A DNA stretch of 39,765 bases from Candidatus Omnitrophota bacterium (GTDB lineage: Bacteria; Omnitrophota; Gorgyraeia; Zapsychrales; Fredricksoniimonadaceae). The position numbers and the translations under genes are program-made. The notes under the pieces were generated by a model, which ran no database searches, had not been told where the DNA came from, and saw only the letters and a list, made by a program, of their open reading frames with translations. Positions 1-8,402 of this stretch are shown here, in pieces. Each line of letters starts with the position of its first letter. The stretch's first letter is position 1. The DNA lies in NCBI GenBank assembly GCA_002753745.1, contig PEAR01000006.1:1-39765 (forward strand), given 5' to 3'.

Positions 1-2718
1 AATACCGCCGACCGGATCCTGTTTCGGATCGAGCGCTGACAATTCAACGGCCGCCATTTCTGCCAGCAGCCGTGTTTTTGTGTCACTGAAACCTTTGATA
101 TAGTTCATGTCGGCCACCCGATCCTGCCGCTCCAGACGGATCTTGTCGTCAGCTTTTTTAAATTGCGACAGTCGGCTGGCCGATAAGGAACTAAGAGGAA
201 TATTAATGTCCTCACCCAGCTCCCGCGAGTGGATCACGATCCGCCGGTTATTTTCATCAAGGGAGGCCGAAAACATCACCGGGCCATCATCGAGCGGGCC
301 GGCCCCTTCCCGGGACGGTACCCAGCGCGTGCGAAACGCCCCTTCAAAAAGATTCTTAAGCACTTCACCGGAAGTCGCACGGATAACCGGCATCACCATA
401 ACCGGCGTCCCGGCATATTGATAGTGTCGGGCAAAGAATTCCCGTAACCGGTTTAACGCTGTTTTGAAATCCTGGGCACGTTGGACATCTACCGCTTCCG
501 GCGGCGTTTCAGCCTTGCTGATCAATCCCGCCAGCGCCGTATCAACCTGGCGGGCTTCGGCCAATACCGGCTGAGGAATTTCGAGTCCCTGCTTTTTGTC
601 TGTTTTCTTTGCAGCTTTACGCCCGGGATACTTTTTATTAAGCTTCTCATTCGTCTCAAGCGCGTTGAACCGGCGAATCAGATAATTCTTCAGATACCAA
701 ATGTCCTCGGCACTAACGCTTCCTGCCTCCGTCTGGTTATAAAGCTTAAGGATAATTTCTTTCGTTATGGGATTCTTGACCGCCTCCAGCTTCTCTTGGA
801 TTAGCGGCTCACCAAAGATCTTCCCGAGTTGGTCGCGAACTAAACCCTCCAGCAGGACATCCGCCCCGGGCTTCTTCGCCTTAACATCATTAGCCAGCGC
901 TGTCAAAAGTGAACGGACGGAAGAAATCGCTGACCCCGACGCCACAACCTGCTCAGGTGCCGCCGGGGCCTCCTTCACTTCAGGCTGGTCCAATGCCGGC
1001 TGACGGCGCGCCTCTCCCGCCGGTCCCGGTTCCATCTCCGCGCCGCTGCCGAAAACCCCGTAACGGGGATGCAGGATCATCAGCATCAAAGCAAGGTAAG
1101 CGGAAACAAATCCGGCCTGCAGGCCCGAACTGACAGGGACGTGGACCTCTTCCTGAGGGGCTGCCTTGACCACCGGCTCCGGATGCAACGCCAACTGTCG
1201 CTCCAACTCCTGCTGATATTCCTGCGGATAATTATCTATCAGATAGTCCCGGATCCCGTTCTTATACGCGGCCCGGATCCCGCTATTTTTGATCACATTA
1301 AAATAAAATTCGATCGTGAATCCCTTGAGATCCAGGCTGGCATCATTCAGCAGCTTTTTATTTTTACTGATAAACCCGATGACCGCGTAAAGATCATCCT
1401 CCGTTAACGAGGTGTTCAATAAGATTTCCTTTAGATGCACGATCTTCGTGGTGTCTTTCTTGACGCTGATCTCGGCCAACAGGGGAGCGATTTCCAGGCG
1501 CGAAAAGCCGGCTGTAGCCGCGATGGCCGCCGGTACCGAAGAACTCGCCTCAACTCCCTCCGGAGCCGTCTGTGCCAACACGCCGCAAGCGCCGACACAG
1601 GGCAACAGTCCCACCGCCAGAACAAAAACATTGAACTTTTTCGACATCCAGCTTTTCGCGCGTGTCAGCATGGAAGGCGTCGAGCCGATATGGACCGCCA
1701 TTTGCGCAAAACTGCACCCGCCTGAGAAATACTTGCGCGGGATAAGCTCATTCGTGTAAATATCCTCTTCTTCCCGGACAATGCCGTAAACACCCTTCTT
1801 GAACGCGGCGACATATTTCTCAAAAATAGCCTGGCTGGCTTTCTTGTCATTGATATCAATACCACCGAGCTTTCGATGATCGATATATTTAACCTGAAGG
1901 ATCGAACGCGCCGCTTTTTCTTTATACCAATGTGCCAAAATAACCGCCTGGTAAATCTGGCGCAGCTGCATAAAATGCGCCCCTTCGTTTACTTCCTTCT
2001 CGATCGCCGGAACGATCACCTCACGCAGCGCCGCACGGGTAATAGCGACATCCTCGCTGTCATTGGCGACACCCGCAGCCTGGCGCGCCTGATAATCCAC
2101 ATCCAGCTCAACCTTCAATGAATTGCCAGCAACCAGCACTTTGCCGCCATCCTCATAAACTTCGGCATCACCGGGAACGATCCAGACCTTGTTAAGCATC
2201 TCAATAGGAATATCCGTAGTCCCGAACTTTTTGAACAGATCATGATACACTCGCGCCCAGAACTGCTTCCCCAGGACTTCGTCGGGATGCAGCATGGCCG
2301 CGCTTAACTGTTTCAAAACATAATCCTGGTCCAGGAGATCCCGGCCCAGCGCCGTATTACCCAATGTTTCCGGCACGATACGATCGCTCTCATAAGGCGA
2401 AAGGTTCACCCACAGATCATTCTTCGGCATCGTTAACGCTGCGAGAAAATACCTCACCTGAGCCAGCGATTCTGTCCTTAACGCACTGTCGCTTAATGGC
2501 TTTGAACCCTGGTCAATAATAAAATCGATCTTGAATGGTGTCTGAGGAACGATCATCAATCCCCGAAGAAGTAACGGTGCATATTGAATTTCTGCAGCAG
2601 GAACAAGACTGGCCGTTTGAGACCACGCGGGAGACGCTATCGTTGACAAAAGAAAACACACGGCGACCAGCGCAGCAATGATCTTTCGGTATGAATAGCG
2701 TCTTAATATACTTCCCAT
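1..2718 (-). CDS. Large secreted paralogue P1 (5' part; runs off the left edge)
   Basis: An open frame of 906 codons runs from an ATG at 2718 to the left edge of the window without a stop; I checked it in 60-base blocks over most of the first third and at several later points. AAGGATGG just upstream is a plausible ribosome site. The N terminus is a signal peptide (basic start, hydrophobic core, probable cleavage at AWS-Q near residue 33). Residues about 45-340 match P2 and P3 closely: DLWVNLSP near 110, the block DLLDQDYVLKQ near 130, FWARVY, EKEVNEG, and PRKYFSGG near 335. A second hydrophobic stretch (about 362-380, lipobox-like LLPCVGAC) follows, then a Pro/Ala-rich region and another hydrophobic stretch near 530-545. 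The visible end reads VGGI, where P2 and P3 have the C-terminal GGIDL motif, so the stop is probably just outside the window. Function unknown; probably exported. Confidence 0.85.
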   Translation of the reverse strand, partial: MGSILRRYSYRKIIAALVAVCFLLSTIASPAWSQTASLVPAAEIQYAPLLLRGLMIVPQTPFKIDFIIDQGSKPLSDSALRTESLAQVRYFLAALTMPKNDLWVNLSPYESDRIVPETLGNTALGRDLLDQDYVLKQLSAAMLHPDEVLGKQFWARVYHDLFKKFGTTDIPIEMLNKVWIVPGDAEVYEDGGKVLVAGNSLKVELDVDYQARQAAGVANDSEDVAITRAALREVIVPAIEKEVNEGAHFMQLRQIYQAVILAHWYKEKAARSILQVKYIDHRKLGGIDINDKKASQAIFEKYVAAFKKGVYGIVREEEDIYTNELIPRKYFSGGCSFAQMAVHIGSTPSMLTRAKSWMSKKFNVFVLAVGLLPCVGACGVLAQTAPEGVEASSSVPAAIAATAGFSRLEIAPLLAEISVKKDTTKIVHLKEILLNTSLTEDDLYAVIGFISKNKKLLNDASLDLKGFTIEFYFNVIKNSGIRAAYKNGIRDYLIDNYPQEYQQELERQLALHPEPVVKAAPQEEVHVPVSSGLQAGFVSAYLALMLMILHPRYGVFGSGAEMEPGPAGEARRQPALDQPEVKEAPAAPEQVVASGSAISSVRSLLTALANDVKAKKPGADVLLEGLVRDQLGKIFGEPLIQEKLEAVKNPITKEIILKLYNQTEAGSVSAEDIWYLKNYLIRRFNALETNEKLNKKYPGRKAAKKTDKKQGLEIPQPVLAEARQVDTALAGLISKAETPPEAVDVQRAQDFKTALNRLREFFARHYQYAGTPVMVMPVIRATSGEVLKNLFEGAFRTRWVPSREGAGPLDDGPVMFSASLDENNRRIVIHSRELGEDINIPLSSLSASRLSQFKKADDKIRLERQDRVADMNYIKGFSDTKTRLLAEMAAVELSALDPKQDPVGGI

Positions 2719-2868
2719 TTTACCATCCTTTATAAAGCACGGCCCTCTCGCTCCTGTACTTATAAGGATACAACATAAAAACGCCCAAAAACGCCGTTTG
2801 GACCAAAACCAGGAAAACGGTTTCTCTGACGGAAGTAAAAGATATTCAGGAAAGAAGACTTTAATTAT

Positions 2869-2884
2869 GCCGGAAAAATCCGGC
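2869..2884 (-). terminator. Weak hairpin after the NlpC/P60 gene
   Basis: A perfect 6-bp stem (GCCGGA/TCCGGC) with a 4-nt loop lies 24 bases beyond the NlpC/P60 stop. On the minus strand it is followed by ATAATTAAAG rather than a clean T-run, so it is a weak candidate terminator separating the peptidase gene from P1. Confidence 0.3.
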
Positions 2885-2907
2885 GAAGGACTGGCGGCAG
2901 GTCAACG

Positions 2908-4254
2908 TTAGTTCTTCAAAAGGCGGGCTGAAAGAGTGCGTTCAAGAAGGGATCCTTTGGAAGACCCGGCCCCCAGGTCAAGGGAGGTAACAGCCACACG
3001 CCCGATGACCCGCGCACGCTGTGTTCCATCCGGCATCGGTTCACGATAGGCCCAGGCGGAATGAATGGCGAAGGGTTTGTCGCTGTAACTTCCTAAATAA
3101 AGCACGATATGACCTTGAAGACGAAGGATCGTTGCGGCGCCCAGGCCGTTCTTGACAATAATGGCCGACTTTTCTGCCGGCGTTAACTTCTCACTAAACC
3201 CGCCCAGCATCGCACCGACTTTACCCTGCTCAGCCGAATTCCGGGGCAACTGAAGGCCGACGGTCGCAAAAACCATCTGAATAAACCGTGAGCAATCCTG
3301 ACCGCCGTTCATGTCGCCCCAACCATACGGCGCATCGAGCATTTTAAACGCCTGCTCATAAATCACGCGCGGGGTAAACGCCAGTGGACCGGCGGAGGCG
3401 TCTTTCTTGGGAATATACGCGGCCACAAATTTAACGTCGCCTTCGGCAGACACTGTCGGGACGTCTACTTCCCAAAATGCAGGAGACAGACTTTTAAACG
3501 CCAATGTCGTCCCCATGCGGACGGCAGTCAAATACTCGGTCATTTCCTTGTCCAGAAAAAGATCGGCCCGGGCGCTGGTAATGATCAACGGCCGAAACGA
3601 CAACAGACGCTTGGCAAAAACCGCGTGCGGCGCCCGGGCCACGCTGGCCACCGTCACCCAACCCGAACTAATGGCGTCGTGCACATAAAGCCACTGATGA
3701 TCCCGACTGTGCGCCAGCACCACCACCGGCTCGCCCAGCTCAAGGCCGCTGTTCTGCACTTCATCAAAATCCACATCTCCCGGCTCGGCATACAAAGGCT
3801 GAGCTGTCGGCAACAACCGCAAGGCTGTCGACTTAACGATAAAACCGCAAAGCACCGCAACCTTGTCCGGGACCGAATCGACCTCACGGTCAAAACCGGC
3901 AATGAAATCAGGACTGACCGCTTTTCCGTCAGAGCCGTACAAGGTCCGCTTCTTCAACCCATCGATAATCCCGGATAACTGGGCACGCACCTTAACCCCC
4001 GGCAACTCTGCCGGCACCCTCGCCAGATCTTCAGTAAAACCACCAGCGGTCAGACGACGGTTAAACTCCGTGATACTTTTACCCGTCATGATAAGCTCAT
4101 CCGGCGACGGATGCCGCGCCACCCAAAATCCGGCGGAACGCATTTCGGATGTCACACCCGGTAAACCCGAAGGCGCCGCGACATTAACCTTTACCTCATC
4201 ACTCCAGGCCAGGCCGGCGATCAGGCAGAAAACAATCGACAAAGCTGTGCGCAT
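2908..4254 (-). CDS. Secreted SH3/NlpC-P60 (C40) peptidase, probable murein-peptide endopeptidase
   Basis: This 448-residue protein starts with a signal peptide (hydrophobic core at residues 4-17, cleavage near WSD). The middle (about 130-270) looks like the SH3-type wall-binding region typical of YkfC-like enzymes. The catalytic NlpC/P60 domain is at about 305-410: Cys in GGQDCSRF near 320, His in GHIVLYLG near 383, and a third polar site in FAIHSAW near 398. Family members cut the gamma-D-glutamyl bond in peptidoglycan stem peptides. The gene overlaps the DUF819 gene by 34 bases and lies in the same operon as a dipeptide epimerase, which handles the L-Ala-D-Glu product of such a cut; the pairing resembles Bacillus ykfB/ykfC. 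A GGGGA ribosome site precedes the ATG. Confidence 0.85.
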   Translation of the reverse strand: MRTALSIVFCLIAGLAWSDEVKVNVAAPSGLPGVTSEMRSAGFWVARHPSPDELIMTGKSITEFNRRLTAGGFTEDLARVPAELPGVKVRAQLSGIIDGLKKRTLYGSDGKAVSPDFIAGFDREVDSVPDKVAVLCGFIVKSTALRLLPTAQPLYAEPGDVDFDEVQNSGLELGEPVVVLAHSRDHQWLYVHDAISSGWVTVASVARAPHAVFAKRLLSFRPLIITSARADLFLDKEMTEYLTAVRMGTTLAFKSLSPAFWEVDVPTVSAEGDVKFVAAYIPKKDASAGPLAFTPRVIYEQAFKMLDAPYGWGDMNGGQDCSRFIQMVFATVGLQLPRNSAEQGKVGAMLGGFSEKLTPAEKSAIIVKNGLGAATILRLQGHIVLYLGSYSDKPFAIHSAWAYREPMPDGTQRARVIGRVAVTSLDLGAGSSKGSLLERTLSARLLKN

Positions 4255-5387
4255 AGTATCCCCAAATAAGTTCCCACAATATTGCCCATAATAGCCAGCA
4301 GCAACCCGACCGATGCCAGCCCCGGCTCGAAAACTGCCGCCACCACTGGCGCGGAAGCAACCCCGCCAATATTAGCCTGGCTGGCCGCGGCGATCAAAAA
4401 CAACGGCGCCCGCAGGATCCTGGCGCCAACCAGTAAAAAGATCAAATGCACCGCAATGATCACACAACCACCGCCGATCAGGATAACAGATGCCCCCACA
4501 TTCGACAATGACGCTTTGGCGCCGATCGCCGTCAGGACAAAATACAACATCAAGTACCCAATCTTGGTCGCGCCGGCGCTTTCCATTTTCCGCGCTGGTG
4601 TAAAAGACAGGCCAAGGCCCATAAAACTCACAATGATGATGGCCCAGGCATACGGACTTAAAATATCCTTCACCTGCGGCATCAGTCTCGCCAGATACTG
4701 TGCCGTCAACCCGGCGACAGCAGAACAAAATAGCAGAAAGATCCCTCCTGGCAACGTTAACTTTACTAAAGCGGTCTTTACTCCCCTCGCCCTGGTTTTA
4801 AGCTCGTCTAATACCGAGCGCTCCGACCGGTTCCACTGATCAAACGCCGGCTGCCACTTAACGGCCGCGATCAGCAGGCCCATCCAGACATACGGTACGA
4901 TCGTATCCACCACCACCATCGGCAAGAAAACCGCATCCGGCACGGACATCGCCTCTTTCACCGCAATCATGTTGGCGCTGCCGCCCGTCCAGGACGCCGA
5001 CAGCGCGCCGAATCCCGCCCAGAAAGCCGCGCCCACCCAAGGCTTGACCAAAACATAAGCCGCCGCCGCGCCAACAATAACACCGGCACTGCCAATAAAA
5101 AACATCCCCAGCGCCTTGCCGCCCAGCCGAAAAATAGCACGCACATCAACCGTTACCAATAACAGAAAAAGCGACATCGGCAGGATATTCGTCGTGATCA
5201 GCGAAAGCACCGGCGCTTTAGGATCAATCAATCCAAAGGTCGACGCCAGCATTGGCAGGAAATAGATGAAAAATACTGACGGAAGAATATTGAACACAGC
5301 GTCAAAGCGCTTCTGTCGCGCTGCAAGCAAAACCATTGCTTCGATCGCCATAAGAATAACAATGATTGCCAAAGGATCTTTCACCAT
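4221..5387 (-). CDS. DUF819-family integral membrane protein, candidate peptide permease
   Basis: This 388-residue protein consists almost entirely of hydrophobic segments, with about ten predicted membrane spans. Sequence features recall the DUF819 (YjcL-like) family: an N-terminal PLAIIVILMAIEAM span, SASWTGGSANM near 135, and Gly/Ala-rich NIGGVASAPVVAAVFEPG near 350. The family has the look of a secondary transporter but no firmly established substrate that I know of. Here it overlaps an NlpC/P60 peptidase gene and lies near a dipeptide epimerase. I recall a similar trio in Bacteroidetes, so import of murein-derived peptides is a reasonable inference from context only. No strong ribosome site precedes the ATG, and the gene begins 18 bases after the ygiQ stop, so translation may be coupled to the upstream gene. 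Confidence 0.75.
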   Translation of the reverse strand: MVKDPLAIIVILMAIEAMVLLAARQKRFDAVFNILPSVFFIYFLPMLASTFGLIDPKAPVLSLITTNILPMSLFLLLVTVDVRAIFRLGGKALGMFFIGSAGVIVGAAAAYVLVKPWVGAAFWAGFGALSASWTGGSANMIAVKEAMSVPDAVFLPMVVVDTIVPYVWMGLLIAAVKWQPAFDQWNRSERSVLDELKTRARGVKTALVKLTLPGGIFLLFCSAVAGLTAQYLARLMPQVKDILSPYAWAIIIVSFMGLGLSFTPARKMESAGATKIGYLMLYFVLTAIGAKASLSNVGASVILIGGGCVIIAVHLIFLLVGARILRAPLFLIAAASQANIGGVASAPVVAAVFEPGLASVGLLLAIMGNIVGTYLGILCAQLCRLFSA

Positions 5388-5405
5388 AACAGATAACTCA
5401 ACCCC

Positions 5406-7160
5406 TTATAAACGTTTCCCGATAATGCGCAGGGCTTTTTCGATAAAAGGGCCGCTGCGCGCATTTTGCGGCTGAATAAGCGCACGCTGCATTTCACGCT
5501 CGGAAAGATTTTTAGGTACGTACACCCGCTCGCCGGTAAAAGGATGCATCGCGGTATGATACATGCACCCCGAGACGGTCATCGGCAAAGGAATAAAATC
5601 CTGCACCTGCTCAGGGTTCATGCCGCGCTTTTTGAGTGTGGTGGCACAGTTATACGCCTCGTTGAGATCACACCCGGGATGGGCGGTAATAAAGTAATTG
5701 GCCAGGTACTGGCGGCTTTTAAGTCCCGCATTAATCAGCTCAAACTTGCGCACAAATTCCTCATACTTGGCATGCGGGGGCTTGTTCATCAGCGCCAGCA
5801 CCTTGTCGTCGGTATGCTCGGGCGCCACTTTCATCTGGCCGCTCACATGATGCGCGCACAATTCCTTAAAATACGCCTGGGCTTCCGCCTCGATCAAGAG
5901 GTCATACCGCAACCCGCTGCCGATAAAAACATGTTTGACGCCGGGAACCTGACGGATCGCGCGGTACAACTCAAGGCATTGATCATAACCCGCTTTCAGT
6001 GACGGGCACTTGGACGGCATGATGCAATGCTTGTCGCGGCACGGACCATGGGTTTCCCAGTTGCGGCAGGAAGCGGCATACAGATTCGCCGTCGGCCCGC
6101 CGACATCCGAGATCGTCCCCCGGAAATCCGGGTCTTTGGCCATGCGGCGAACTTCATTTAACACCGAATGCTGGGTGCGGCTTTGGATCACGCGCCCCTG
6201 ATGCATCGCAAGGCCGCAAAATGAGCACTCGCCCGAACACCCGCGCACCACCGTGATCGACCAGCGCACCGTTTCAAAACCCTTGACCCCGCCCTGCGCG
6301 TCATAAGACGGATGCCAGCGCCGGGCATACGGCAAGTCATAACTTTTATCCAACTCTTCCGACGACAATGGCAACGCCGGCGGATTTTGCAGCACCACAC
6401 GATCCCCATGCGGTTGCGCCAGTACTTTACCGGTCCGCGGATTCATTTCATCATACGCCAGGCGGAACGCTTTATTAAACGCTTTGGGATCAGCCGAAAC
6501 CTCGTCATAAGAAGGCAGCATCACGGCGCCTTCGGGGACCTGGCCGGGCTTCACACCCGCCACCGTCCCCCGCACATCCGTGATCATGGCGCAACCCTGA
6601 CCCTGATGCAGCCGGTCAACCACCTCGCATACCGGCCGCTCGCCCATCCCGTAAACCAGAATATCGGCTTTCGCATCCAGCAATAATGAACGGCGCACCG
6701 CATCATCCCAATAATCATAATGCGCCAACCGCCGCATGCTGGCTTCGATCCCGCCGAGAATGATCGGCAACCCCTTGAAGGCCGCGCGCAAGCGATTGGC
6801 ATACACAATGCTCGCCCGGTCCGGGCGCCGGCCGGTTTTACCGCCGGGAGCAAAATCATCTTCCCGCCTTGCCCGCTTATTAGCCGAATAATTGGCCACC
6901 ATCGAATCTACATTGCCCGCCGTAACCATGGCGCACAACCGGGGCCTCCCCAAACGCACAAAATCATCCTGCTTACGCCAGTCCGGCTGGGCAATAATTC
7001 CTACCTTATATCCCCTCGACTCCAGCAAACGCCCGACCAACGCAGTGCCATAAGACGGATGATCCACATAAGCATCACCAGTCACCAACAAGACATCAAG
7101 CTCCTTCCAACCGAGCCTGGTCATTTCATCATGGAACATGGGCAAGAATTTAGCAGCCAT
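5406..7160 (-). CDS. ygiQ: YgiQ-family radical SAM protein
   Basis: The protein has 584 residues. The N terminus (MAAKFLPMFHDEM... with TGDAYVDHPSYG near 27-38) is typical of YgiQ and resembles a B12-binding-like fold. The radical-SAM cluster motif is RGCSGECSFCG near residues 305-316 (CxxxCxxC), expected to bind a 4Fe-4S cluster and S-adenosylmethionine. Cys-rich CRDKHCIMPSKC near 375-385 and the C-terminal MHPFTGERVYVPK are also YgiQ hallmarks. The exact reaction is unknown. The ATG shares one base with the epimerase stop (TAATG), and its ribosome site GGAGGAGG lies in one arm of a GC-rich palindromic repeat, so this repeat now supplies the initiation signal. Confidence 0.92.
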   Translation of the reverse strand: MAAKFLPMFHDEMTRLGWKELDVLLVTGDAYVDHPSYGTALVGRLLESRGYKVGIIAQPDWRKQDDFVRLGRPRLCAMVTAGNVDSMVANYSANKRARREDDFAPGGKTGRRPDRASIVYANRLRAAFKGLPIILGGIEASMRRLAHYDYWDDAVRRSLLLDAKADILVYGMGERPVCEVVDRLHQGQGCAMITDVRGTVAGVKPGQVPEGAVMLPSYDEVSADPKAFNKAFRLAYDEMNPRTGKVLAQPHGDRVVLQNPPALPLSSEELDKSYDLPYARRWHPSYDAQGGVKGFETVRWSITVVRGCSGECSFCGLAMHQGRVIQSRTQHSVLNEVRRMAKDPDFRGTISDVGGPTANLYAASCRNWETHGPCRDKHCIMPSKCPSLKAGYDQCLELYRAIRQVPGVKHVFIGSGLRYDLLIEAEAQAYFKELCAHHVSGQMKVAPEHTDDKVLALMNKPPHAKYEEFVRKFELINAGLKSRQYLANYFITAHPGCDLNEAYNCATTLKKRGMNPEQVQDFIPLPMTVSGCMYHTAMHPFTGERVYVPKNLSEREMQRALIQPQNARSGPFIEKALRIIGKRL

Positions 7161-8398
7161 TACCTCCTCCCTCCCCGGGAGGGGGAAGGTTCAAAGCATT
7201 TTTGATGAAAAGACAATATATTTCCGGGCTTAGCTTTCGTCACATCAAATTCGCCGCGGACGTTTACGTATGGTGAACGCGCCAACGGGCCTTTTATAAA
7301 AAATGTTGTATCCAGATCAATAAAATCGAAACATCCCAGACCTGCGGCGAAATGAGCCGCAGCCGTTATGGCCAAAGCACTTTCCATCATGGCCCCGATC
7401 ATCAGCTTAGCACCTGTTGCTCTAGCCAGGCGGACAATCGCCTCTCCCTCCAAAAAACCACTCTTCATCAGCTTAATATTGATCGCATTAACTGATCCCG
7501 ATTTAAGGGCAAAAACAGCTGACTTTAAAGAACTTACGCTTTCGTCAGCGCAGACAGGAATACCTGCCGAGCGGGTTAATTGTTTCAATCCATCCCAATC
7601 ATCTTTTTTCACCGGCTGTTCCAAAAGCACAGGCACCACACCTTTAGCCTTCAGCGTTTTCAAGAACTTCAGCATCACTGGTGCCGTAAACGCCTGGTTA
7701 GCGTCAAGAATAATTGAAGACTTGGGCGCCCGTTTCGCAACCATCAACACCCGCTCAATATCCAACTCCGGCTCGCGCCCCACCTTGATCTTAAACGTGC
7801 GAAACCCGCGCTTGTAGAAATCCCTCGCCGCCGCTTCAGCCTCAATCAGCGAACCAATCACAATCGTAATATCCGTCGACAGCTTCACCGGTTTATCCCC
7901 GAACAACCGCCACAACGGGATCTTCATCGACCGGGAAAAAGCATCCAGCACCGCCATTTCAAACGCGGCCAAAGCTGCCCCATTCATGGCGGAGCCATGG
8001 GGCAGCGGTGTGCCGACCCCAGTCAGGTCGGCCAAAGCTGCCCCATTCATGGCGGAGCCATGGGGCAGCGGTATGCCGACCCCAGTCAGGTCGGCCAAAG
8101 CCGCATGATTGCCTTCAAACTTTTCTTTAAAGGCGCCCAGCAAACCACGATAATCCGAAATATCCTCCCCCACCAGCGCCGCGCCAGCCTCTTTCAAATT
8201 CGCGGTCGTCTGCGGAATGGTTTCCCCCGTAATATGCGTCGCCACCGCCGCCTCACCGTAACCGCATATGCCATCTTCCAGTTGAATACAAAACAAAACA
8301 TTCTCCAGCGACTGATGCTGCCCCGTCGCAATACGAAACGGGGAATATAACGGCGCCAATAACGGGCAAACTTTAATATTCCTGACGATCATCGACAT
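7160..8398 (-). CDS. Dipeptide epimerase (enolase superfamily) with a 42-residue repeat insertion
   Basis: Enolase-superfamily enzyme of 412 residues. Visible active-site motifs are KIKVG (two catalytic Lys, near 203), LDANQAF (metal Asp), LLEQPV (metal Glu), CADES (metal Asp), NIKLMKSG (Lys on the opposite face) and the DLDT motif near the C terminus, which in dipeptide epimerases contacts the substrate amino group. L-Ala-D/L-Glu epimerisation in murein peptide recycling is the best guess, supported by the NlpC/P60 gene in the same operon. Two oddities: residues about 101-143 are two tandem 21-residue repeats inserted just before the ALAAFEMAVLDA helix, where relatives have none, and the last residues (PSPSRGGRR) are encoded by a GC-rich palindrome. 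It lies 4 bases after nhaD, with GGGGTGA as a ribosome site. Whether the inserted enzyme is active is unknown. Confidence 0.88.
   Translation of the reverse strand: MSMIVRNIKVCPLLAPLYSPFRIATGQHQSLENVLFCIQLEDGICGYGEAAVATHITGETIPQTTANLKEAGAALVGEDISDYRGLLGAFKEKFEGNHAALADLTGVGIPLPHGSAMNGAALADLTGVGTPLPHGSAMNGAALAAFEMAVLDAFSRSMKIPLWRLFGDKPVKLSTDITIVIGSLIEAEAAARDFYKRGFRTFKIKVGREPELDIERVLMVAKRAPKSSIILDANQAFTAPVMLKFLKTLKAKGVVPVLLEQPVKKDDWDGLKQLTRSAGIPVCADESVSSLKSAVFALKSGSVNAINIKLMKSGFLEGEAIVRLARATGAKLMIGAMMESALAITAAAHFAAGLGCFDFIDLDTTFFIKGPLARSPYVNVRGEFDVTKAKPGNILSFHQKCFEPSPSRGGRR
7163..7193. repeat. GC-rich palindromic repeat, copy 1 (epimerase 3' end / ygiQ ribosome site)
   Basis: This is an imperfect inverted repeat centred near 7176. 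Its right half GGGAGGGGGAAGGTTCAA is the exact reverse complement of the left arm of the perfect palindrome at 38747-38777. It encodes the last residues of the epimerase and carries the GGAGGAGG ribosome site of ygiQ. Two substitutions in the left arm break perfect symmetry, possibly selected for ribosome binding. Confidence 0.75.
7971..8096. repeat. Two tandem 63-bp palindrome-bearing units inside the epimerase gene
   Basis: Units 7971-8033 and 8034-8096 differ at one base (Thr versus Ile codon). Each contains two inverted repeats. In unit 1 these are GCTGCCCCAT (7974-7983) with ATGGGGCAGC (7997-8006), plus a nested CATGGC-gga-GCCATG, and GCCGACC (8012-8018) with GGTCGGC (8026-8032). The length is a multiple of three, so the reading frame is kept. 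The design resembles the in-frame palindromic elements known from Rickettsia, although these sequences are not the Rickettsia ones. Confidence 0.9.
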
Positions 8399-8402
8399 TC
8401 AA

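Noticed and set aside
1-2718. Suspected non-coding or frameshifted region, since no complete gene ends here
   Set aside because: The minus-strand frame from 2718 stayed open wherever I translated it, to the window edge, and aligns with P2 and P3; it is simply cut by the edge.
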